Counted from the stretch's first letter, positions 9,125 to 21,237 are shown. The stretch is DNA of 64,000 bases from Cysteiniphilum sp. JM-1 (GCF_008711525.1 NZ_VXKS01000004.1:1-64000), one strand, 5' to 3'. Made by a program: numbers and translations. Notes: generated by a model not told the origin, from the letters alone.

Positions 9125-9448
9125 TTACTCAGCAACTAATGCAACCTCATGGTGCAGGCTATACTTAAAATCCTCCACTAAATTTGGCAATACTTCATCG
9201 ACATAATGCTTGGTATACGTCTGCTCACAGTGAAAATCAAATGCTGCCATATCGCGATAATACTCAATAAAAGTAAACACCTCCGGATCATCAATATCTT
9301 GATGCAATTCATAGCGCAAACAATCAGGCTCTTGTGCGCTTGCTGACTTTAATGTCTGAAATATCGCTAATACTTGTGCTAGATTTTCTTTACGTACTCG
9401 CATACTAGCAATACAAATGACTTCGCTATTTGATACGATTTTCAACAT
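9125..9448 (-). CDS. Antibiotic-biosynthesis-monooxygenase-fold protein (YgiN-like)
   Basis: 107 residues from the ATG at 9448, chosen for GGGAGG 6 bases upstream rather than the longer frame to 9484. The ABM fold is seen: a first strand CIASMRVRKENLAQVLAIFQTLKSAS, EPDCLRYELHQDIDDPEVFTFIEYYRDMAAFDFHCEQTYTKHY, the alternation found in the dimeric alpha-beta barrel. Relatives are quinone or quinol oxidising monooxygenases, or heme-linked proteins. No nearby gene tells the substrate. It lies downstream of rplQ on the same strand but beyond a terminator. Confidence 0.8.
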   Translation of the reverse strand: MLKIVSNSEVICIASMRVRKENLAQVLAIFQTLKSASAQEPDCLRYELHQDIDDPEVFTFIEYYRDMAAFDFHCEQTYTKHYVDEVLPNLVEDFKYSLHHEVALVAE

Positions 9449-9465
9449 CTTAACCTCCCTATTTT

Positions 9466-9497
9466 GGGCAAAAAAAACCTGCAATAGCAGGTTTTAT
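9466..9497 (-). terminator. Rho-independent terminator after rplQ
   Basis: On the minus strand AAAACCTGC, loop TATT, GCAGGTTT and then a run of T. It ends the whole ribosomal-protein run. Confidence 0.85.
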
Positions 9498-9519
9498 AGT
9501 TAGCAATAAAAGTTTTAGA

Positions 9520-9963
9520 TTAAGCTTCTACTGCTTCTTCAACTTCTACTTGTGGACGATCAACTAGCTCGATAAACGCCATAGGTGCTTTATCACCAAA
9601 GCGGAAACCACACTTAAGTACGCGTGTATAACCACCTGGACGAGCTTCATAACGTGGTCCGATTTCTTCAAATAGCTTCTTAACCGCTTCTTTATTACGT
9701 AGGTAATTAAAAGCTTGACGTCTTAAAGCAACTACTTGACCTTTGAACTCATTATTATCATGATCAGTTGTTGATTTGCGCAGCTCAACTTCACGCTTTG
9801 CAAGCGTAATTAAAGGCTCGATAAAGCCTCTTAACTCTTTTGCTTTAGGCAAAGTTGTTTTGATCAGCTCATGCTTTAACAATGAAGCTGACATGTTTCT
9901 AAACATCGCTTTGCGATGGCTGCTTGTTCTATTAAACTTACGACCACTCTTACGATGACGCAT
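9520..9963 (-). CDS. rplQ: 50S ribosomal protein L17
   Basis: 147 residues. It starts [20 protein letters not shown], the hallmark of bL17, which sits near the peptide exit tunnel. It is about 20 residues longer than in Escherichia coli (127), with an acidic tail [10 protein letters not shown]. It is the last gene of the alpha-type operon, 29 bases after rpoA and followed by a terminator. Confidence 0.97.
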   Translation of the reverse strand: MRHRKSGRKFNRTSSHRKAMFRNMSASLLKHELIKTTLPKAKELRGFIEPLITLAKREVELRKSTTDHDNNEFKGQVVALRRQAFNYLRNKEAVKKLFEEIGPRYEARPGGYTRVLKCGFRFGDKAPMAFIELVDRPQVEVEEAVEA

Positions 9964-9992
9964 AGTAATTTCCTTCTAGTTAAAATTATATA

Positions 9993-10967
9993 TTACTTAC
10001 TAAGCTGCTCTGGCGGCCAGTTGTCAATTCTGACACCTAAAGAAAGGCCTCTTTCAGCTAACACAGCTTTTATTTCATTCAAAGACTTACGCCCCAAGTT
10101 TGGAATGCGCATTAAGTCTGACTCAGGGAATTGCACCAAATCGCCCAAATAACGAATATTTTGAGCTTTTAGACAGTTCGCTGATCTGACCGTTAATTCT
10201 AAGTCTTCAACAGGTCTAAGTAATAAAGGATCGATTTCAGGGGCATCTTGTGCAGATTTGCGACCTAGTGGTGCTTTCAAATCTACAAATACAGCGATCT
10301 GCTCATAGAAATAAGTCATCGCTAACTCAATTGCCACCTCAGGCTTAATCGTACCTTTAGTACGCATATAAATTTCTAATTTCTCGCTATTATCATTTAA
10401 AGCTGAAACGGTAAAAGAAACATCTAGAATCGGATTATAAGCGGCATCTAATGGAATATAGCCAACCAACAATTCTTCAACTGCTGCTTGTGTATAAACT
10501 GTAGATGGCACAAATCCACGACCCTTGGTCACTTTAAGCGACATATTAAGCTTGCCACCTTCGTTAAGATTAGCAATGACATAATTAGGATCTGATACTT
10601 TGACATTACCACTAACTTCAAGATCTTTCGCCAATAATTTTGAAGGACCTGCTTTAGTGATTGTCAAATACGCTTCTTCTGTTTCATCTTGTAAACTAAT
10701 AGCCAGTTTTTTTAGATTAAGCAGAATTTCTACAACATCTTCTTGTACACCTTCGATGGTGCAGTATTCATGCAAAGCGCCTTCAAGCTGCGCTTCTGTT
10801 ACTGCAGAACCCGGTATAGAAGATAATAAAATTCTTCTGAGAGCATTTCCCATTACATGACCAAAACCAACAGCTAACGGCTCAAGCACCACTTTAAAGT
10901 GGTTATTTTTAACCTCAGTAACACTGCCAATTTGTGGTTTGTAAGCTTCAGTTGGACAAGTATGCAT
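9993..10967 (-). CDS. rpoA: RNA polymerase alpha subunit
   Basis: 324 residues. The N-terminal dimerisation domain has [22 protein letters not shown] and [14 protein letters not shown] linker and the C-terminal domain follow ([28 protein letters not shown]), which binds UP elements and activators; the Arg of TVRSANCLK corresponds to R265 of E. coli. It lies between rpsD and rplQ as in most proteobacteria. Francisella is known to carry two alpha genes; only this one is in the window. Confidence 0.98.
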   Translation of the reverse strand: MHTCPTEAYKPQIGSVTEVKNNHFKVVLEPLAVGFGHVMGNALRRILLSSIPGSAVTEAQLEGALHEYCTIEGVQEDVVEILLNLKKLAISLQDETEEAYLTITKAGPSKLLAKDLEVSGNVKVSDPNYVIANLNEGGKLNMSLKVTKGRGFVPSTVYTQAAVEELLVGYIPLDAAYNPILDVSFTVSALNDNSEKLEIYMRTKGTIKPEVAIELAMTYFYEQIAVFVDLKAPLGRKSAQDAPEIDPLLLRPVEDLELTVRSANCLKAQNIRYLGDLVQFPESDLMRIPNLGRKSLNEIKAVLAERGLSLGVRIDNWPPEQLSK

Positions 10968-10988
10968 TAACTGCTCTCCGTTTATCTA

Positions 10989-11609
10989 TTATTTAGAGTA
11001 CAATTCAACAATTAGCTGCTCATTGATATCAGCAGATAATTCAGCACGCTCTGGCTTAGACTTGAAAGCACCTTCAACTTTTGCTTCATCTACTTCAATC
11101 CAAGATAAAGTACCACGTTGCTTAGCAAGTTCTAATGCGCTTTGAATACGCAATTGCTTCTTCGATTTTTCACGAACTGCAACAATGTCACCCGCTTGTA
11201 AAGCATATGAAGGGATATTACATGCTTTGCCATTTACCAAGATGCCTTTGTGTGTTACTAACTGACGCGCTTCTGCACGTGTTGCACCAAAGCCCATGCG
11301 GAAAACAACATTGTCCAAACGACCTTCTAAAAGCTCAAGCAGGTTTGCACCTGTATTACCTTTGCGTCTTGCCGCTTCAACATAATAACGCTTAAATTGG
11401 TTCTCAAGTATGCCATAAATACGACGTACTTTTTGTTTTTCACGCAATTGCAAACCGTAGTCAGATAGGCGCGCTCTTTTTGCACCGTGTTGACCAGGCT
11501 GCGTGTTGATTTTACATTTTTCTTCGATCGATCTTACACCGCTTTTTAGCTGAAGATCAGTACCTTCTCTACGAGAAAGCTTACACTTAGGTCCTAAGTA
11601 TCTAGCCAT
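10989..11609 (-). CDS. rpsD: 30S ribosomal protein S4
   Basis: 206 residues, normal length. [21 protein letters not shown] at the start and an S4 RNA-binding domain ([31 protein letters not shown]) are clear. uS4 binds 16S rRNA early and in E. coli represses the alpha operon at translation level; no such site was resolved here. Placed between rpsK and rpoA. Confidence 0.98.
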   Translation of the reverse strand: MARYLGPKCKLSRREGTDLQLKSGVRSIEEKCKINTQPGQHGAKRARLSDYGLQLREKQKVRRIYGILENQFKRYYVEAARRKGNTGANLLELLEGRLDNVVFRMGFGATRAEARQLVTHKGILVNGKACNIPSYALQAGDIVAVREKSKKQLRIQSALELAKQRGTLSWIEVDEAKVEGAFKSKPERAELSADINEQLIVELYSK

Positions 11610-11627
11610 TTCACTTACCTTAAAATC

Positions 11628-12014
11628 TTATACACGACGTTTTTTCGGAGGACGGCAACCGTTATGCGGTAACGGTGTTACATCCGTAATGCTCGTCACT
11701 TTGAAGCCTTTTGCATTTAAAGCGCGTACCGCAGATTCGCGTCCAGGTCCAGGACCTTTCACAAGAACATCTACGTTTTTCACACCATACTCAAGCGCAA
11801 CATCACCTGCTCTTTCAGCGGCAACCTGTGCTGCAAAAGGTGTACTCTTACGAGAACCTCTAAAACCACTACCACCAGAAGTCGCCCAAGACAACGCATT
11901 ACCTTGACGATCCGTAATAGTGATAATCGTGTTGTTGAAAGAAGCGTGGATATGCGCAATCGCATCCGGTACGCTCTTCTTGATTTTCTTCTTAGGCTTT
12001 ACAGCTTTTGCCAT
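11628..12014 (-). CDS. rpsK: 30S ribosomal protein S11
   Basis: 128 residues. [19 protein letters not shown] and the C-terminal [18 protein letters not shown] are typical of uS11, a platform protein that contacts S18/S21 and the mRNA exit region. It is 19 bases before rpsD. Confidence 0.98.
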   Translation of the reverse strand: MAKAVKPKKKIKKSVPDAIAHIHASFNNTIITITDRQGNALSWATSGGSGFRGSRKSTPFAAQVAAERAGDVALEYGVKNVDVLVKGPGPGRESAVRALNAKGFKVTSITDVTPLPHNGCRPPKKRRV

Positions 12015-12044
12015 AAGTTTGATTCCTATTTGTTATAATTGTAC

Positions 12045-12401
12045 TTATGCCCTAATTGGCTTTCTTGGTCCTTTACGCGTACGAGCATTCGTCTTAGTAC
12101 GCTGACCTCTTACAGGCAGATTACGGCGATGTCTACGACCACGATATGTACCTAGATCCATTAAACGCTTAATGTTCATTGATACTTCACGACGAAGATC
12201 ACCTTCCACTGTAAACTTGGCAACTTCACTTCTCAATAACTCGATCTGCTCTTCTGTCAAGTCTTTGATTTTGTTGCTTGGTTCAATGTTACACGCAGCA
12301 CATATTTTAATTGCGCGTGGACGCCCAATACCATAAATCGCTGTTAAGGCAACATCAGCATGCTTATGATCAGGAACGTTAATCCCAGCTATACGAGCCA
12401 T
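12045..12401 (-). CDS. rpsM: 30S ribosomal protein S13
   Basis: 118 residues. [26 protein letters not shown] is diagnostic of uS13, the head protein that bridges to L5 and tRNA. The basic tail ends [16 protein letters not shown]. It is the first gene after the alpha-operon promoter. Confidence 0.98.
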   Translation of the reverse strand: MARIAGINVPDHKHADVALTAIYGIGRPRAIKICAACNIEPSNKIKDLTEEQIELLRSEVAKFTVEGDLRREVSMNIKRLMDLGTYRGRRHRRNLPVRGQRTKTNARTRKGPRKPIRA

Positions 12402-12464
12402 TTACAATACTCCATTTACTTTATTAATATCTTAAAATTATTAGTTAATTTGGCACGGCGGTCG

Positions 12465-12493
12465 AATATAACGCTTTTTTTATGAAAAAGCAA
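12465..12493 (-). promoter_or_regulatory. Promoter of the rpsM-rplQ (alpha) transcript
   Basis: On the minus strand TTGCTT (12493-12488), 17 bases, TATATT (12470-12465), about 65 bases before the rpsM ATG. The gap between rpmJ and rpsM (109 bp) is the largest inside this part of the cluster. Confidence 0.65.
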
Positions 12494-12510
12494 GCCACCA
12501 TGTCTAATTA

Positions 12511-12624
12511 TTAACCTTGACGCTGTTTGTGTCTTGGATCAGTACAGATCACACGCACCACACGATTACGCTTGATCACTTTACAGTTTCTACACATCTT
12601 CTTCACAGAAGCTCTGACTTTCAT
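12511..12624 (-). CDS. rpmJ: 50S ribosomal protein L36
   Basis: 37 codons: [20 protein letters not shown] at the start and a tail [10 protein letters not shown]. It is the zinc-binding form, with C11, C14, C27 and H32 as ligands. It is located right after secY, the normal place in proteobacteria. Too short for most gene callers but fully conserved. Confidence 0.97.
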
Positions 12625-12648
12625 CTGATTACCTCATTCTTGTTAAAA

Positions 12649-13980
12649 TTATAATTTACCGTAATTACTCAAATTTGCTTTCTTTAACAGTGAGTCATAC
12701 TGAGTTGACATCATATGTGATTGCACTTGCGCCATGAAATCCATGATCACAACCACGACGATCAATAGCGATGTTCCGCCAAATGTAAACGACAACCCAT
12801 GACCAAAAAAGTTCATAACAAAAATTGGTAATAAACAAATTGCGGTAATATAGATCGAACCAATAAGTGTTAACTTACTCATGACCGAGTCAATATATTT
12901 TGCTGTTTGTTCACCAGGTCTAACCCCAGTAATAAACGCCCCAGAACGCTTAAGATTATCTGCTGTTTCTTTCGGATTGAAAACAAGCGCCGTATAGAAG
13001 AAACAAAAGAAAATAATCGCTGCTGCAAAAATTAAGGTATACAGCAAGCTACCTGGTTGAAGCGCTTCACCAATTTCAGCCAACCATCCTAATGACGGTG
13101 AAGATGCAAACCAATTAGAAAGCATCCCTGGAACCATCAAAATAGATGATGCGAAAATAGGCGGAATCACACCCGCCATATTTAGTTTTAATGGTAAATG
13201 ACTTGTTTGTGGCGCCATCATCTTACGACCTTGCTGACGTTTAGCATAGTTAACCGTAATACGACGTTGAGCACGTTCGACAAAAACAACAAAAGCAACA
13301 ACCGCTAGTAAAATAACTAGCAACACCCAAACAGTTAGGTATGAAATTGCGCCTTGGTTAGCTTGTGAAATCGTTGTGCTAATTTCAAATGGCAGGTTGG
13401 CAACAATACCTGAGAAGATTAGTAATGAGATACCATTACCAATACCACGTTCAGTCATCTGCTCACCCAACCACATCAAAAACATACTGCCTGTTGTCAT
13501 TGAGATAATTGCGGCAAAATAAAACAAAAATCTTGAGTCAATATCCACGAGTCCAGGCTGATTAAACGTATAAACTGCGATACCAAACGATTGCACTAAC
13601 GCTAGCGCCAAAGTCGCATATCTTGTGTATTGCGTTATTTTCTTCTGCCCTGATTCCCCTTCTTTTTTGAGCTCCATCAGCTTTGGTGAAACCGCACTCA
13701 TCATTTGGAAGATAATCGACGCTGAAATATAAGGCATAACACCTAATGCGAAGATACTTAGCTTCTCAAGTGCGCCACCTGAGAACATGTTAAACATGCT
13801 CAAAAGCCCGTTGCCACCAGCGTATTGCGCTGACATTAACTTGCTTAACTGATCGGCATCAATATATGGGATCGGGATATAGACACCTAGTCTAAAGACA
13901 ATAATGCCTAATAAGACAAAAAGAAGGCGTTGTCTTAATTCCTTAAGTCCGCCACCTTTTTTAAGATTTTGTGTTGCCAT
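12649..13980 (-). CDS. secY: Preprotein translocase subunit SecY
   Basis: 443 residues with 10 TM helices, the usual size. The family signature QQGGRK-like loop ([30 protein letters not shown]) and the plug region [26 protein letters not shown] are visible. It is the channel of the Sec translocon in the inner membrane, with SecE and SecG made elsewhere. It lies 7 bases after rplO. Confidence 0.98.
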   Translation of the reverse strand: MATQNLKKGGGLKELRQRLLFVLLGIIVFRLGVYIPIPYIDADQLSKLMSAQYAGGNGLLSMFNMFSGGALEKLSIFALGVMPYISASIIFQMMSAVSPKLMELKKEGESGQKKITQYTRYATLALALVQSFGIAVYTFNQPGLVDIDSRFLFYFAAIISMTTGSMFLMWLGEQMTERGIGNGISLLIFSGIVANLPFEISTTISQANQGAISYLTVWVLLVILLAVVAFVVFVERAQRRITVNYAKRQQGRKMMAPQTSHLPLKLNMAGVIPPIFASSILMVPGMLSNWFASSPSLGWLAEIGEALQPGSLLYTLIFAAAIIFFCFFYTALVFNPKETADNLKRSGAFITGVRPGEQTAKYIDSVMSKLTLIGSIYITAICLLPIFVMNFFGHGLSFTFGGTSLLIVVVVIMDFMAQVQSHMMSTQYDSLLKKANLSNYGKL

Positions 13981-13987
13981 AGCAATA

Positions 13988-14419
13988 TTACTCTACCTTG
14001 CCACCAGCAGATTCAATAGCTGCTTTTGCACCTTTTGTGCAATGCAAACCATTAATAGTAACTGGTTTATTGATTTCACCACTTGCAATAATACGCGCTT
14101 CAAGCATATCTTTACGTATAATACCTGCTTGCTTTAATGCATCCAGAGTCACTACGTCAGCTTCGATTACATTTAATTCATGCAATCTGATTTCAGCAAC
14201 ATATTTTGCTTTTTGTGAAGTAAAACCAAATTTAGGTAGTCTTCTTTGTAAAGGCATCTGACCGCCTTCAAAACCAACTTTATGGTAACCGCCAGAGCGT
14301 GCTTTTTGCCCTTTGTGACCACGACCAGAAGTCTTACCAAGACCACTACCGATACCACGACCAAGGCGCTTTGCAGCAGGCTTTGAACCCGGCGCTGGAG
14401 AAATTGTATTTAATCTCAT
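13988..14419 (-). CDS. rplO: 50S ribosomal protein L15
   Basis: 143 residues. [22 protein letters not shown], the glycine/arginine-rich N-terminus [20 protein letters not shown] and [13 protein letters not shown] are typical of uL15. It organises 23S rRNA in the 50S core. It is followed by secY. Confidence 0.98.
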   Translation of the reverse strand: MRLNTISPAPGSKPAAKRLGRGIGSGLGKTSGRGHKGQKARSGGYHKVGFEGGQMPLQRRLPKFGFTSQKAKYVAEIRLHELNVIEADVVTLDALKQAGIIRKDMLEARIIASGEINKPVTINGLHCTKGAKAAIESAGGKVE

Positions 14420-14424
14420 TGATA

Positions 14425-14610
14425 TTACCCCTCTATCTTCACCATGTAGTTGATCTTGTTTGCCATACCGCGATTAGCAGGCGTATCAATCACTTCTACA
14501 CTTTGGCGAATTTTACGTAAACCTAGACCGTTTGCACACGCTTTGTGTGACGCTTGGCGACCAATTAGGCTTTTCGTCAACGTTACTTTAAAAGTCTTAT
14601 TATCAGTCAT
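14425..14610 (-). CDS. rpmD: 50S ribosomal protein L30
   Basis: 61 residues: [30 protein letters not shown] is typical of bacterial uL30. Five bases separate it from rpsE and from rplO, so the genes are tightly cotranscribed. Confidence 0.96.
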   Translation of the reverse strand: MTDNKTFKVTLTKSLIGRQASHKACANGLGLRKIRQSVEVIDTPANRGMANKINYMVKIEG

Positions 14611-14615
14611 CGTAC

Positions 14616-15116
14616 TTACCCTTGAATTGCTTCAACGCTTAAGCCACGCTTCTCTGCAATCTCCTCAGGAGATTTAAGGTTGCTTAAACCATTGATAGTT
14701 GCACGAACAACGTTGATTGGGTTAGTTGAACCATAAGTCTTAGCTAAGACGTTATGAACACCTACCACTTCAAATACTGCACGCATCGCACCACCGGCAA
14801 TAATACCTGTACCCTGAGATGCTGGCTGCATGAATACTTTAGACGCGCCATGGCTAGCAGTTGTTGGATACCATAAAGTATCACCATTTAGGTTAACTGT
14901 TTCCATATTGCGACGTGCGTTTTCCATTGCTTTTTGGATTGCCACAGGTACTTCACGAGATTTACCTCTACCAATACCGACTCGGCCATTTCCATCACCA
15001 ACAACAACTAAAGCAGCAAAGCTCATGATTCTGCCGCCTTTAACTGTTTTGGCATGTCTTTTAACGCTGACTAACTTTTCGATCAAGCCGTCAGTTTTTT
15101 GCATATTATCTGCCAT
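14616..15116 (-). CDS. rpsE: 30S ribosomal protein S5
   Basis: 166 residues. The double-stranded-RNA-binding half has [29 protein letters not shown] and [16 protein letters not shown]; the C-terminal half has [16 protein letters not shown]. uS5 shapes the mRNA entry channel and decoding accuracy. Confidence 0.98.
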   Translation of the reverse strand: MADNMQKTDGLIEKLVSVKRHAKTVKGGRIMSFAALVVVGDGNGRVGIGRGKSREVPVAIQKAMENARRNMETVNLNGDTLWYPTTASHGASKVFMQPASQGTGIIAGGAMRAVFEVVGVHNVLAKTYGSTNPINVVRATINGLSNLKSPEEIAEKRGLSVEAIQG

Positions 15117-15132
15117 TATCAGTCGCCTTTAA

Positions 15133-15486
15133 TTAAAATTTCAAACCATTTTCTCTAGCTGAATCAGCTAGTGCTTTTACGCGGCCGTGATATTTAAAGC
15201 CTGAACGATCAAAAGCAACCTGTTCAATACCTTTCTCAACAGCACGCTGCGCAATTATCTTACCAACAACAACTGCAGCAGCAACGTTGCCAGTATAAGC
15301 GCAATCGCCTTTCACAGCTTGCTCAAGTGTTGAAGCTTGCACTAAAACCTGAGCACCATTGCCAGAAATAATTTGAGCATACATATGCTTAGGTGTTCTA
15401 TGTATGCATAAACGAACTTGATTTAGCTCTTTAAGTTTAATGCGTGTACGTTTTGCACGACGTAAACGAGCAATTTTCTTATCCAT
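15133..15486 (-). CDS. rplR: 50S ribosomal protein L18
   Basis: 117 residues: [24 protein letters not shown], and C-terminal [26 protein letters not shown], as in uL18. It carries 5S rRNA into the 50S subunit together with L5 and L25. Confidence 0.98.
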   Translation of the reverse strand: MDKKIARLRRAKRTRIKLKELNQVRLCIHRTPKHMYAQIISGNGAQVLVQASTLEQAVKGDCAYTGNVAAAVVVGKIIAQRAVEKGIEQVAFDRSGFKYHGRVKALADSARENGLKF

Positions 15487-15499
15487 AGTTCTAACTCAC

Positions 15500-16036
15500 T
15501 TATTTTTTCTTAGCTTCTTTGGTGATTACTCTTTCATCCGCATAACGAACACCCTTGCCTTTATAGACTTCAGGTTGACGATAAGCACGGATATCTGCTG
15601 CAACTTTACCAAGTAGCTCTTTATTGGCACTCTTCAAAACGATTTCAGTTTGTGAAGGTGTCTCAGCTGTCACGCCTTGTGGTAACGCATGATCAACTGG
15701 ATGAGAGAAACCAAGCGTTAAGTTAACGCTATTACCTTGAGCCTTAGCACGGTAACCAACACCAACCAATTGTAACTTCTTCTCAAAGCCTTGACTAACA
15801 CCAATAACCATGTTGTTAATCACAGCACGCGCAGTACCTGATTGCATGTTAGCAGTTTTAGACTCATCGTTTGGCTTAACATTGATGATTTTATCTGCAA
15901 CTTCAATTGTCACTGCATTATTAATTTTTTTAACTAGTTCGCCTTTGGCACCCTTAACGGTAACAAGGTTATCATTTGCTACTGCAACTGTGACACCGCT
16001 AGGAATAGCAACAGGCTTTTTACCAACTCTAGACAT
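15500..16036 (-). CDS. rplF: 50S ribosomal protein L6
   Basis: 178 residues with two similar alpha/beta halves. [15 protein letters not shown] and the C-terminal [16 protein letters not shown] are diagnostic of uL6, near the sarcin-ricin loop and factor-binding site. Confidence 0.98.
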   Translation of the reverse strand: MSRVGKKPVAIPSGVTVAVANDNLVTVKGAKGELVKKINNAVTIEVADKIINVKPNDESKTANMQSGTARAVINNMVIGVSQGFEKKLQLVGVGYRAKAQGNSVNLTLGFSHPVDHALPQGVTAETPSQTEIVLKSANKELLGKVAADIRAYRQPEVYKGKGVRYADERVITKEAKKK

Positions 16037-16051
16037 TAAAAATCTCCTGTT

Positions 16052-16444
16052 TTATGCTACGTAGCAAATTATTTCACCACCAACGCCTTCTGAACGCGCT
16101 TTTCTGTCGCTCATAAGACCTTTAGAAGTTGAAATCACAGCCACACCAAAGCCACCATGAACTTTAGGAAGTTCACTTGCCGTCTTGTAAATACGAAGAC
16201 CAGGGCGACTTACACGCTTAAGCATTTCAATCACAGGTTGCCCTTGGTGATATTTAAGCTCAACACTAAGCGTACCGTTATTTTCTTCAGAAACATTAAC
16301 ACTCTTGATAAAACCTTCTGCAACAAGAAGATCAGCAATTGCTTTTTTCTTCTTAGATAAAGGCATAGAAACAGTTGTCTTATGTGCAGACAAACCATTT
16401 CTAATTCTTGTTAGCATATCTGCAATAGGATCTTGCATACTCAT
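16052..16444 (-). CDS. rpsH: 30S ribosomal protein S8
   Basis: 130 residues: [22 protein letters not shown] and the C-terminal [11 protein letters not shown]. uS8 binds the central domain of 16S rRNA; in E. coli it also represses spc translation at rplE. I did not resolve a mimic site here. Confidence 0.98.
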   Translation of the reverse strand: MSMQDPIADMLTRIRNGLSAHKTTVSMPLSKKKKAIADLLVAEGFIKSVNVSEENNGTLSVELKYHQGQPVIEMLKRVSRPGLRIYKTASELPKVHGGFGVAVISTSKGLMSDRKARSEGVGGEIICYVA

Positions 16445-16461
16445 AAAATTTAATCCTTCTA

Positions 16462-16767
16462 TTACCAGCTAGCTTTTTTCAAGCCAGGAACATCACCAAC
16501 CATTGCGTGCTCACGCAACTTGTTACGGCATAAACCAAACTTCTTGTAAACAGCATGCGGTCTACCGGTAATACGGCAGCGCGTTTGTAAACGTGAAGGT
16601 GATGAATTCACTGGAAGCTTTTGCAATTTAATTTGCGCATCCCACTTTTGATCATCAGTGGCATCTGGACTTAGAATAATTGCTTTAAGCTCAGCTCTTT
16701 TTTGAGCATATTTAGCAACTAGTCTTTGTCTTTTTAATTCTCTTTGGATCATTCCAAGTTTTGCCAT
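16462..16767 (-). CDS. rpsN: 30S ribosomal protein S14 (zinc-free form)
   Basis: 101 residues, the long C-minus form without CxxC pairs. [24 protein letters not shown] and [18 protein letters not shown] are typical of proteobacterial uS14 in the 30S head. Confidence 0.98.
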   Translation of the reverse strand: MAKLGMIQRELKRQRLVAKYAQKRAELKAIILSPDATDDQKWDAQIKLQKLPVNSSPSRLQTRCRITGRPHAVYKKFGLCRNKLREHAMVGDVPGLKKASW

Positions 16768-16781
16768 TGTAAGGTTACTCC

Positions 16782-17321
16782 TTAAGATTTCAGCGGGAAG
16801 TTAAACGCTGTCAATAGCGCTTTACCGTGTTCATTACTCTTAGCAGTTGTTGTAATTGTGATATCTAAACCACGAATACTATCAACTTTATCGTAATCAA
16901 TTTCTGGAAAAGCGATTTGCTCGCGCATACCCATACTGTAATTACCACGCCCATCAAATGATTTAGGGTTTAAACCACGGAAATCGCGGACACGTGGGAT
17001 TGCAATCGATACTAAACGATCTAAGAATTCATACATACGCTCGCCACGCAAAGTTACCTTCGCGCCAATTGGCCAACCATCACGAATCTTAAAGCCAGCG
17101 ATAGATTTTTTAGTTTTAGTAATCACAGCCTTTTGACCTGCGATTGCTTCTAAGTCTCTTACCGCGTGCTCTAACGCTTTTTTATCTTTTGCAGCTTCAC
17201 CAACACCCATATTAAGCGTGATTTTAGTAATGCGTGGAATTTCCATCACATTAGCTACACCTAGCTCATCTTTAAGCTGTGGAACTACTTTTTCTTGATA
17301 GAAAGCTTTTAGCCTTGCCAT
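16782..17321 (-). CDS. rplE: 50S ribosomal protein L5
   Basis: 179 residues: [20 protein letters not shown] and the conserved [30 protein letters not shown]. uL5 binds 5S rRNA and contacts S13 and P-site tRNA. Confidence 0.98.
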   Translation of the reverse strand: MARLKAFYQEKVVPQLKDELGVANVMEIPRITKITLNMGVGEAAKDKKALEHAVRDLEAIAGQKAVITKTKKSIAGFKIRDGWPIGAKVTLRGERMYEFLDRLVSIAIPRVRDFRGLNPKSFDGRGNYSMGMREQIAFPEIDYDKVDSIRGLDITITTTAKSNEHGKALLTAFNFPLKS

Positions 17322-17331
17322 ATTTTACTAC

Positions 17332-17655
17332 CTATAGATCTACTAGTTCGCCATTTGACTTGAAATAGCGAACTTTTTTATTACCATCTTCTACAAATTT
17401 AACGCCAACACGGTCAGCTTTCTTTGTAGCAGGGTTATATAAAGCAACATTAGATGCGTGAATAGATGCTTCTTTCTCGATAATGCCACCCTCAACCCCT
17501 TTATTCGGGTTAGGCTTTACATGTTTCTTGACAAGATTAACACCTTCCACCACTACGCGATTCTCTTCAGAAAGCACAGTGACTATTGTTCCTCTACGAC
17601 CTTTGTCTTTACCAGCGATAATTACAACATCATCGCCTTTCTTCAGTCTATTCAT
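17332..17655 (-). CDS. rplX: 50S ribosomal protein L24
   Basis: 107 residues. A KOW motif at the N-terminus ([23 protein letters not shown]) and [14 protein letters not shown] are typical of uL24, an assembly initiator near the tunnel exit. Confidence 0.97.
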   Translation of the reverse strand: MNRLKKGDDVVIIAGKDKGRRGTIVTVLSEENRVVVEGVNLVKKHVKPNPNKGVEGGIIEKEASIHASNVALYNPATKKADRVGVKFVEDGNKKVRYFKSNGELVDL

Positions 17656-17673
17656 TCTCTGTTATACTCCAAC

Positions 17674-18042
17674 TTATAACACTTCAGGGGCAAGTGAAAC
17701 AATCTTCATAAATTGTTCACTACGTAGCTCACGTGTCACAGGACCGAATATACGCGTACCAATAGGTTGGTTGTTGTTATTCAAAAGAACAACAGCATTA
17801 CCATCAAAGCGTAAAACAGAACCATCGCGACGACGAACACCTTTTGCTGTTCTAACCACAACCGCACTATATACGCTTCCTTTTTTTACCTTACCGCGTG
17901 GGTTCGCTTCTTTAACAGAAACTTTGATCACATCACCAACACTTGCGTATCTGCGATGAGAACCACCCAACACTTTGATACATTCTACCCTACGAGCGCC
18001 ACTATTATCAGCAACTTGAAGTTCAGTTTGCATCTGAATCAT
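17674..18042 (-). CDS. rplN: 50S ribosomal protein L14
   Basis: 122 residues: [22 protein letters not shown] and [13 protein letters not shown] are diagnostic of uL14, which contacts the 30S subunit at bridges B5/B8. It is the first gene after the spc promoter in the 142-bp gap to rpsQ. Confidence 0.98.
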   Translation of the reverse strand: MIQMQTELQVADNSGARRVECIKVLGGSHRRYASVGDVIKVSVKEANPRGKVKKGSVYSAVVVRTAKGVRRRDGSVLRFDGNAVVLLNNNNQPIGTRIFGPVTRELRSEQFMKIVSLAPEVL

Positions 18043-18071
18043 TTTATATACCTCACTTACGTCAATTTCTA

Positions 18072-18123
18072 AATAGTGGCGTCAAAAGACGCACTATTAT
18101 AACAACAAAAATTAAAATTGCAA
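18072..18123 (-). promoter_or_regulatory. spc promoter with an inverted repeat at its start site
   Basis: On the minus strand TTGCAA (18123-18118), 16 bases, perfect TATAAT (18101-18096). An inverted repeat (18072-18083 with 18088-18098, one bulge, loop AAAA) covers the -10 downstream edge and the expected start near 18089. Since the start falls inside it, it looks more like an operator or supercoiling-sensitive DNA hairpin than a full RNA stem. Confidence 0.7.
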
Positions 18124-18184
18124 TTTGACAATTTGCATAGAGAATAACCTCCTCCACGCAAGCTGTTTTATGATTACATTTTTA

Positions 18185-18436
18185 TTATTTTGCACGCTCT
18201 ACGATTGAAACCAAACGCCACTTTTTAGTTTTTGAGTAAGGTCTTGTTTCAGTGATCTCAACCGTATCACCTTCGTTGCACTCGTTTGCTTCATCATGCG
18301 CATGGTACTTAGTCGATTTAGTTACGAACTTACCATATAACGGATGCTTAACCTTACGATCTACAACGACCGTGATCGTTTTATCCATCTTATCGCTGGT
18401 TACTTTGCCAAGTAACGTTCTTATTTTATCACTCAT
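18185..18436 (-). CDS. rpsQ: 30S ribosomal protein S17
   Basis: 83 residues: [31 protein letters not shown] and [14 protein letters not shown] are typical of uS17, an OB-fold primary 16S rRNA binder. Last gene of the S10 group before the spc promoter. Confidence 0.97.
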   Translation of the reverse strand: MSDKIRTLLGKVTSDKMDKTITVVVDRKVKHPLYGKFVTKSTKYHAHDEANECNEGDTVEITETRPYSKTKKWRLVSIVERAK

Positions 18437-18438
18437 CT

Positions 18439-18648
18439 CTAGTTACCCACTTTTTGTTTTTCAGACAAAATCGTATTAATGCGAGCAATATCACGACGAA
18501 TGTTTTTAAACATATGATTCTGTGTTAATTGCCCAGTTCCTTTTTGCATACGCAAGTTAAACTGCTCTTTCAACAAATCAATCTTATGCGCCTTCAACTC
18601 TTCAGCTGATTTTGCTTTTAGTTCTTTAATTTTTTCAATAGCTTTCAT
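18439..18648 (-). CDS. rpmC: 50S ribosomal protein L29
   Basis: 69 residues, mostly two antiparallel helices: [32 protein letters not shown]. uL29 sits at the tunnel exit near the SRP and trigger-factor dock. The start overlaps the rplP stop by one base. Confidence 0.96.
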   Translation of the reverse strand: MKAIEKIKELKAKSAEELKAHKIDLLKEQFNLRMQKGTGQLTQNHMFKNIRRDIARINTILSEKQKVGN

Positions 18649-19061
18649 TACATCACCGTTTTTTCTGCGAATGTAGTTGCAAAAGGAAGCTTAGCTGCGG
18701 CACGCGCAAAAGCGGCTCTAGCCATTTCTTCCGTCACACCTTGGATTTCATAAAGCATCTTGCCTGGCTTGATCTGCGCTACCCAGTACTCAACGTTACC
18801 TTTACCTTTACCCATACGAACTTCTAATGGCTTCTCAGTAATTGGCTTGTCTGGGAATACGCGAATCCATACTTTACCACCACGACGAATGTGACGGTTA
18901 ATCGCACGACGGCCTGCTTCGATTTGGCGCGCTGTCAAACGACCACGAGCAGTCGCTTGCAAACCAAACTCACCAAAACTCACCTTATTACCACGCAAAG
19001 CAAGACCACGGTTACGTAATTTTTGCTGTTTACGGAATTTAGTACGCTTAGGCTGTAACAT
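18648..19061 (-). CDS. rplP: 50S ribosomal protein L16
   Basis: 137 residues: [19 protein letters not shown] and [19 protein letters not shown] are diagnostic of uL16, which contacts A-site tRNA. One-base overlaps on both sides show tight coupling. Confidence 0.98.
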   Translation of the reverse strand: MLQPKRTKFRKQQKLRNRGLALRGNKVSFGEFGLQATARGRLTARQIEAGRRAINRHIRRGGKVWIRVFPDKPITEKPLEVRMGKGKGNVEYWVAQIKPGKMLYEIQGVTEEMARAAFARAAAKLPFATTFAEKTVM

Positions 19062-19762
19062 TATTTAGCCCCTCTTCTTTTTGCTTTCTTTGGCGCTTTA
19101 TCTTCAGTCGCTGCGTCAACTTTACGCTCTTGACCTGGAAGAACTTCACCTTTGAATATCCATACTTTAACACCTAGGATACCGTAAGTTGTTAAAGCTT
19201 CAGATGTTGCATAATCAATATCAGCACGGAATGTATGAAGTGGAATACGACCTTCTTTTGCCCATTCAGTACGCGCGATTTCCGCACCACCTAAACGACC
19301 AGCGATCGATACCTTAATACCTTCAGCGCCCATTTTCATAGCAGTTTGAATCGCACGCTTCATCGCACGGCGGAACATAACACGCTTTTCTAATTGTTGC
19401 GCAATCCCATCAGCAACCAATTGAGCATCTAACTCAGGCTTACGGATTTCTTCGATATTAACCTGAACAGGCACGCCCATTTTTTTGGTTAATTCATTGC
19501 GTAACACTTCAACGTCTTCACCTTTCTTACCAATCACAATACCAGGACGCGCAGTGAAAATAGTCACTTTAGCATTTTGCGCTGGACGCTCGATCTTGAT
19601 CTTACTCACTGAAGCATTGGCTAGTTTTTTATGAAGATAGTTACGTACTTCGATATCGGAGTTTAACTTATCTGCATAATCTTTTGCATCTGCATACCAT
19701 ACTGAACGCCAGTCTTTAATAAAACCTAGGCGTATACCGGTAGGATGAACCTTCTGACCCAT
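19061..19762 (-). CDS. rpsC: 30S ribosomal protein S3
   Basis: 233 residues: [20 protein letters not shown], a KH domain with [18 protein letters not shown], then the S3 C-terminal domain ([16 protein letters not shown]). uS3 lines the mRNA entry site and has helicase activity with S4. The tail is Lys-rich. Confidence 0.98.
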   Translation of the reverse strand: MGQKVHPTGIRLGFIKDWRSVWYADAKDYADKLNSDIEVRNYLHKKLANASVSKIKIERPAQNAKVTIFTARPGIVIGKKGEDVEVLRNELTKKMGVPVQVNIEEIRKPELDAQLVADGIAQQLEKRVMFRRAMKRAIQTAMKMGAEGIKVSIAGRLGGAEIARTEWAKEGRIPLHTFRADIDYATSEALTTYGILGVKVWIFKGEVLPGQERKVDAATEDKAPKKAKRRGAK

Positions 19763-19772
19763 TTAGTGCCCC

Positions 19773-20120
19773 TTAATTTTTTTCTGCCACTTTCACAGTA
19801 ACGTGAGAAGTGCGTTTTAAAATACGATTACCACGACCTTTAGCGCGAGCTTCAAAACGTTTCATGGTTGAACCTTCATCAACGTGCACTGTAGAAACAT
19901 ACAGCTCGTCAATATCCATACCATCGTTATGCTCAGCGTTAGCGATAGCCGACGTTAAGACACCTTTGATCAATTCAGCAGCTTTTTTATTGCTAAAAGA
20001 AAGAAGGTTTAACGCTCTTTCAACTGGCAAACCACGAATTTGGTCAGCGACCAAACGTGCTTTTTGAGCTGAAATTCGCGCATGTTTTAATTTAGCTTGA
20101 ACTTCCATTGAAAACCTCAA
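19773..20120 (-). CDS. rplV: 50S ribosomal protein L22
   Basis: 115 residues: [22 protein letters not shown] and the tunnel hairpin tip region [20 protein letters not shown]. uL22 lines the nascent-chain tunnel, where macrolide-resistance changes occur. One base separates it from rpsS. Confidence 0.98.
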   Translation of the reverse strand: MRFSMEVQAKLKHARISAQKARLVADQIRGLPVERALNLLSFSNKKAAELIKGVLTSAIANAEHNDGMDIDELYVSTVHVDEGSTMKRFEARAKGRGNRILKRTSHVTVKVAEKN

Positions 20121-20399
20121 TTATTTTTTCTTAGCTTTTTTATCTGCTGCATGACCACGGTAATTACGTGTCACAGCAAACTCGCCTAACTTGTGCCCAA
20201 TCATGTTTTCAGTTACAAGAACTGGAACATGTTGATGACCATTATGCACAGCGATTGTTAAACCAATCATATCTGGCACAATCATTGATCTTCTAGACCA
20301 AGTTTTGATTGGCTTTTTTGAATTAGACTCTTGCGCATCAAACACTTTCTTTAATAGGTGATGATCTACAAAAGGTCCTTTCTTTAATGAACGAGCCAC
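20121..20399 (-). CDS. rpsS: 30S ribosomal protein S19
   Basis: 92 residues: [19 protein letters not shown] and [17 protein letters not shown] are diagnostic of uS19 in the 30S head, where it pairs with S13. Confidence 0.98.
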   Translation of the reverse strand: MARSLKKGPFVDHHLLKKVFDAQESNSKKPIKTWSRRSMIVPDMIGLTIAVHNGHQHVPVLVTENMIGHKLGEFAVTRNYRGHAADKKAKKK

Positions 20400-20415
20400 A
20401 GTATTCTCCCTTTAA

Positions 20416-21237
<822 letters not shown>

